Of a stretch of DNA of 64,000 nucleotides, positions 62,406 through 64,000 are shown one piece after another; the first letter of the stretch is position 1; the number at the start of each line of letters is the position of its first letter. The notes below the pieces were generated by a model. The model saw nothing but the letters and a program-made list of their open reading frames with translations. It ran no database searches and was not told where the DNA came from. Where the stretch lies: positions 265,418-329,417 of the forward strand of contig NZ_JAIUZM010000005.1 in NCBI RefSeq assembly GCF_020171345.1, written 5' to 3'. Origin of the DNA: Microbulbifer agarilyticus (GTDB taxonomy: Bacteria; Pseudomonadota; Gammaproteobacteria; Pseudomonadales; Cellvibrionaceae). The position numbers were made by a program, and so were the translations under genes.

Positions 62406-63323
62406 ATGAGCGATAACAAGGACGCCCGGCCGCAGGGCCCGGGATCCGATGAAGAAATCCGCTTGCCTGTGGATGAGCATGTGGAAGAAGAGGTTGGGGA
62501 GAATGGCAAAAAGGTCCGCGCGAAAGGCGTGTACCTGCTGCCGAACCTGATCACCACCGGTGCACTGTTTAGTGGCTTCTATGCCATCGTTGCCGGTATG
62601 GGCGGCAAGTTCGAGGCGGCCGCGATCGCCATTTTTGCGGCGATGATCCTCGACGGTCTCGATGGGCGGGTTGCACGTCTCACCGACACTCAGAGTGCGT
62701 TTGGAGTGCAGTACGACTCCCTGTCGGACATGGTTTCCTTCGGCCTTGCACCGGCGCTGGTAGTCTTCAGCTGGGGGCTTGCACCACTGGGTAAGCTCGG
62801 GTGGGCTGCTGCATTTCTGTATGCGGCTTGTGCTGCGTTGCGGCTTGCCCGCTTCAATACCCAGGTCGATACCGTTGATAAAGGTGTGTTTATTGGCCTC
62901 GCCAGTCCTACGGCGGCCGCCATCGTTGCCAGTATGGTGTGGGCGGGGCACGAGACGGATGTGGGCACCGGCTTGGCCATTGTCGCTGCGCTGGTCACTG
63001 CGGCCGCTGGCTTGTTGATGGTTTCGAACTTTCACTATACCAGCTTTAAAAAGCTCGATTTCAAGGGGCGTGTACCCTTTGTGATGATGCTGGCAATCAT
63101 TCTGGTCTTCAGCCTGGTCACCATTGATCCACCGCGTGTGCTGTTGGTGATCGCGATTATCTATACCTTCTCTGGTCCCGCTATGTGGGGTTGGAAATTT
63201 GTTGCCGAGCGTCGCAGCGCGCATGCCGCGGCCACGCAAATGCTGGATGATGAAGGTGATGCGGCTGAGGGGGATAGCAAGCCCAAGGCTGACGGAGAAC
63301 ATGACCCAGAGTCCAAGCCTTAG
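62406..63323 (+). CDS. pssA: CDP-diacylglycerol-serine O-phosphatidyltransferase
   Basis: A 305-residue integral-membrane phosphatidylserine synthase of the type II CDP-alcohol phosphotransferase family. The catalytic signature is DGLDGRVARLTDTQSAFGVQYDSLSD (DGxxAR-x8-GxxxDxxxD). A polar acidic N-terminal region (1-40) and an acidic C-terminal tail (about 275-305) flank about eight hydrophobic segments. It makes phosphatidylserine, the precursor of phosphatidylethanolamine. This is the membrane CDP-OH-P enzyme, not the E. coli peripheral PLD-type PssA. AAGGAAG precedes the ATG. Confidence 0.94.
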   Translation: MSDNKDARPQGPGSDEEIRLPVDEHVEEEVGENGKKVRAKGVYLLPNLITTGALFSGFYAIVAGMGGKFEAAAIAIFAAMILDGLDGRVARLTDTQSAFGVQYDSLSDMVSFGLAPALVVFSWGLAPLGKLGWAAAFLYAACAALRLARFNTQVDTVDKGVFIGLASPTAAAIVASMVWAGHETDVGTGLAIVAALVTAAAGLLMVSNFHYTSFKKLDFKGRVPFVMMLAIILVFSLVTIDPPRVLLVIAIIYTFSGPAMWGWKFVAERRSAHAAATQMLDDEGDAAEGDSKPKADGEHDPESKP

Positions 63324-63340
63324 TCGGTTTTCTCGCAAAT

Positions 63341-63373
63341 GAGGCGCGACCAACCTGTGGTCGCCGCCTCTTT
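63341..63373 (+). terminator. Likely terminator after pssA
   Basis: GAGGCGCGACCA pairs with TGGTCGCCGCCTC (one bulged base) across a 5-base loop and is followed by TTT only, so it is weaker than the other terminators of the window. Confidence 0.55.
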
Positions 63374-63599
63374 CGCGCCGCTCTGGCCGCTGTCTGGCCA
63401 CCGCGGAATGGCCGCAAAATCCCCCTTCGCCATTTGGCATTACCCCCACCTCACACTAAGCTCAAAAGATACCTTGCACGAAAGTGCACAACAGTGGCGG
63501 GCTACGCTGGTAGGTCGCGCTTTCTGTCAGCTCTAATTCCTGAGATTTTGTGACTGACCTATGGGTTTTGGTGCGTGAAAACTTTTTTCACAAAAGTGC

Positions 63600-63628
63600 T
63601 TGCGTGCCAATGTGTGCAGCCGTATAGT
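63600..63628 (+). promoter_or_regulatory. Tandem promoter 1 of 3
   Basis: TTGCGT (63600-63605), a 17-base spacer and TATAGT (63623-63628) are followed by a GC-rich discriminator. An A/T-rich stretch precedes it. Confidence 0.6.
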
Positions 63629-63732
63629 TCGCGCCCTCGCTGCCAAGGCGGTAACGCAAACGGCGGTGAGAAGGTAAGTTAACCTTTTGATTTTCAACGA
63701 GTTTTTCTCGCAAAATGAATTTCAAAAAGCGC

Positions 63733-63760
63733 TTGCCAAGGTCGAAAGGGTCGCTATAAT
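63733..63760 (+). promoter_or_regulatory. Tandem promoter 2 of 3
   Basis: TTGCCA (63733-63738), a 16-base spacer and a perfect TATAAT (63755-63760) are followed by GCGCGCC, a stringent-type discriminator. The 50 bases upstream are A/T-rich, like an UP element. Confidence 0.8.
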
Positions 63761-63901
63761 GCGCGCCACTTCAATGGGGTCGCCACGGTTTAACCGGTGT
63801 TTTTGTTGAGGCTTCGACGGGGCTTCAGGCAGCCCCCCAGCACTGAAAATCAGGTCATTTATTTGCCGGATTTCAGCGCTGAAAAAGCTCTAAAAAAGAG
63901 C

Positions 63902-63929
63902 TTGCCAAACGAGATTGGCGCCATATAAT
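63902..63929 (+). promoter_or_regulatory. Tandem promoter 3 of 3
   Basis: TTGCCA (63902-63907), a 16-base spacer and a perfect TATAAT (63924-63929) are followed by GCGCGTCC. Its -35, -10 and discriminator are nearly identical to those of promoter 2. Confidence 0.8.
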
Positions 63930-64000
63930 GCGCGTCCTTCTCGGGGTCACCGAGAGGTTGATCGAAGCACCGGAAAGCGTTGATTTATAACGGTTTCGGG

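Larger units (their letters stand above)
63324..64000 (+). other. pssA downstream region and tandem promoter region running off the window
   Basis: About 677 bases without a protein gene. It begins with a hairpin after pssA and then carries three tandem promoters pointing right. An open frame at 63339-63536 has no family resemblance. No 16S rRNA, tRNA or other gene start is reached before base 64000. Confidence 0.6.

Noticed and set aside
62376..63449. 357-codon open frame on the minus strand
   Set aside because: Antisense to pssA and crosses its terminator.

Overview
The window reads as chromosomal DNA of a gammaproteobacterium. Gene order resembles Pseudomonas and the Cellvibrionales: uvrA-MFS-ssb, fabA-fabB, rplU-rpmA-cgtA-proB, rpsT, murJ-ribF-ileS-lspA-fkpB-ispH followed by minor pilins, pilR-pilS, bamD/rluD-pgeF-clpB, and ilvI-ilvH-ilvC-pssA. 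The marine-type sortase-associated genes and an NRPS locus suggest a marine Microbulbifer-like organism. That placement is inferred from gene content and order and was not tested by a search. I saw no tRNA, rRNA, IS element, prophage or CRISPR array.

Layout. 1-5167: the 5' part of a nonribosomal peptide synthetase (minus strand, cut by the window edge) coupled to a CheR-like methyltransferase. A penicillin-acylase-family enzyme is divergent from them (5483-7660). 7683-13537: UvrA, an MFS exporter, SSB and an atypical SDR-fold protein. 13634-15458: fabA-fabB for unsaturated fatty acids. 15788-17975: galU-manB, making UDP-glucose and mannose phosphates for polysaccharides. 18081-22836: ispB, ribosomal proteins L21 and L27, the GTPase Obg, ProB and S20. 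22997-27141: a histidine kinase, response regulator and OmpA-like protein of the proteobacterial dedicated sortase (Pds) type, plus a tiny membrane protein, but no sortase or sortase substrate. 27337-35336: the murJ-ribF-ileS-lspA-fkpB-ispH envelope/housekeeping block, interrupted between ribF and ileS by two large palindromic elements. 35350-45957: a type IV pilus minor-pilin operon (fimT, pilV, pilW, pilX, pilY1, pilE), a second divergent fimT, and pilS-pilR. 46057-54708: nadE, bamD, rluD, pgeF, clpB and the adaptor of an RND efflux pump. 54738-63323: the RND transporter, a DUF4124 protein, ilvI-ilvH-ilvC and pssA. 63324-64000: three tandem strong promoters firing out of the window, probably into a stable-RNA operon.

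Most genes are conserved and ordinary. The points of interest are these: two inverted copies of a repeat predicted to fold as a three-way junction, with covarying stems, between ribF and ileS; the Pds regulatory genes with the sortase and target missing; a PilR that lacks the GAFTGA sigma-54 contact loop; an NRPS starter adenylation domain that lacks the amino-group-binding aspartate; and several candidate RNA leaders (rplU, ilvI).

Start codons were chosen by Shine-Dalgarno (SD) position and by family length recalled from memory. Several genes appear to use GTG (uvrA, rpsT, murJ, ribF, fimT at 35865, pilS, the RND pump, ilvI).
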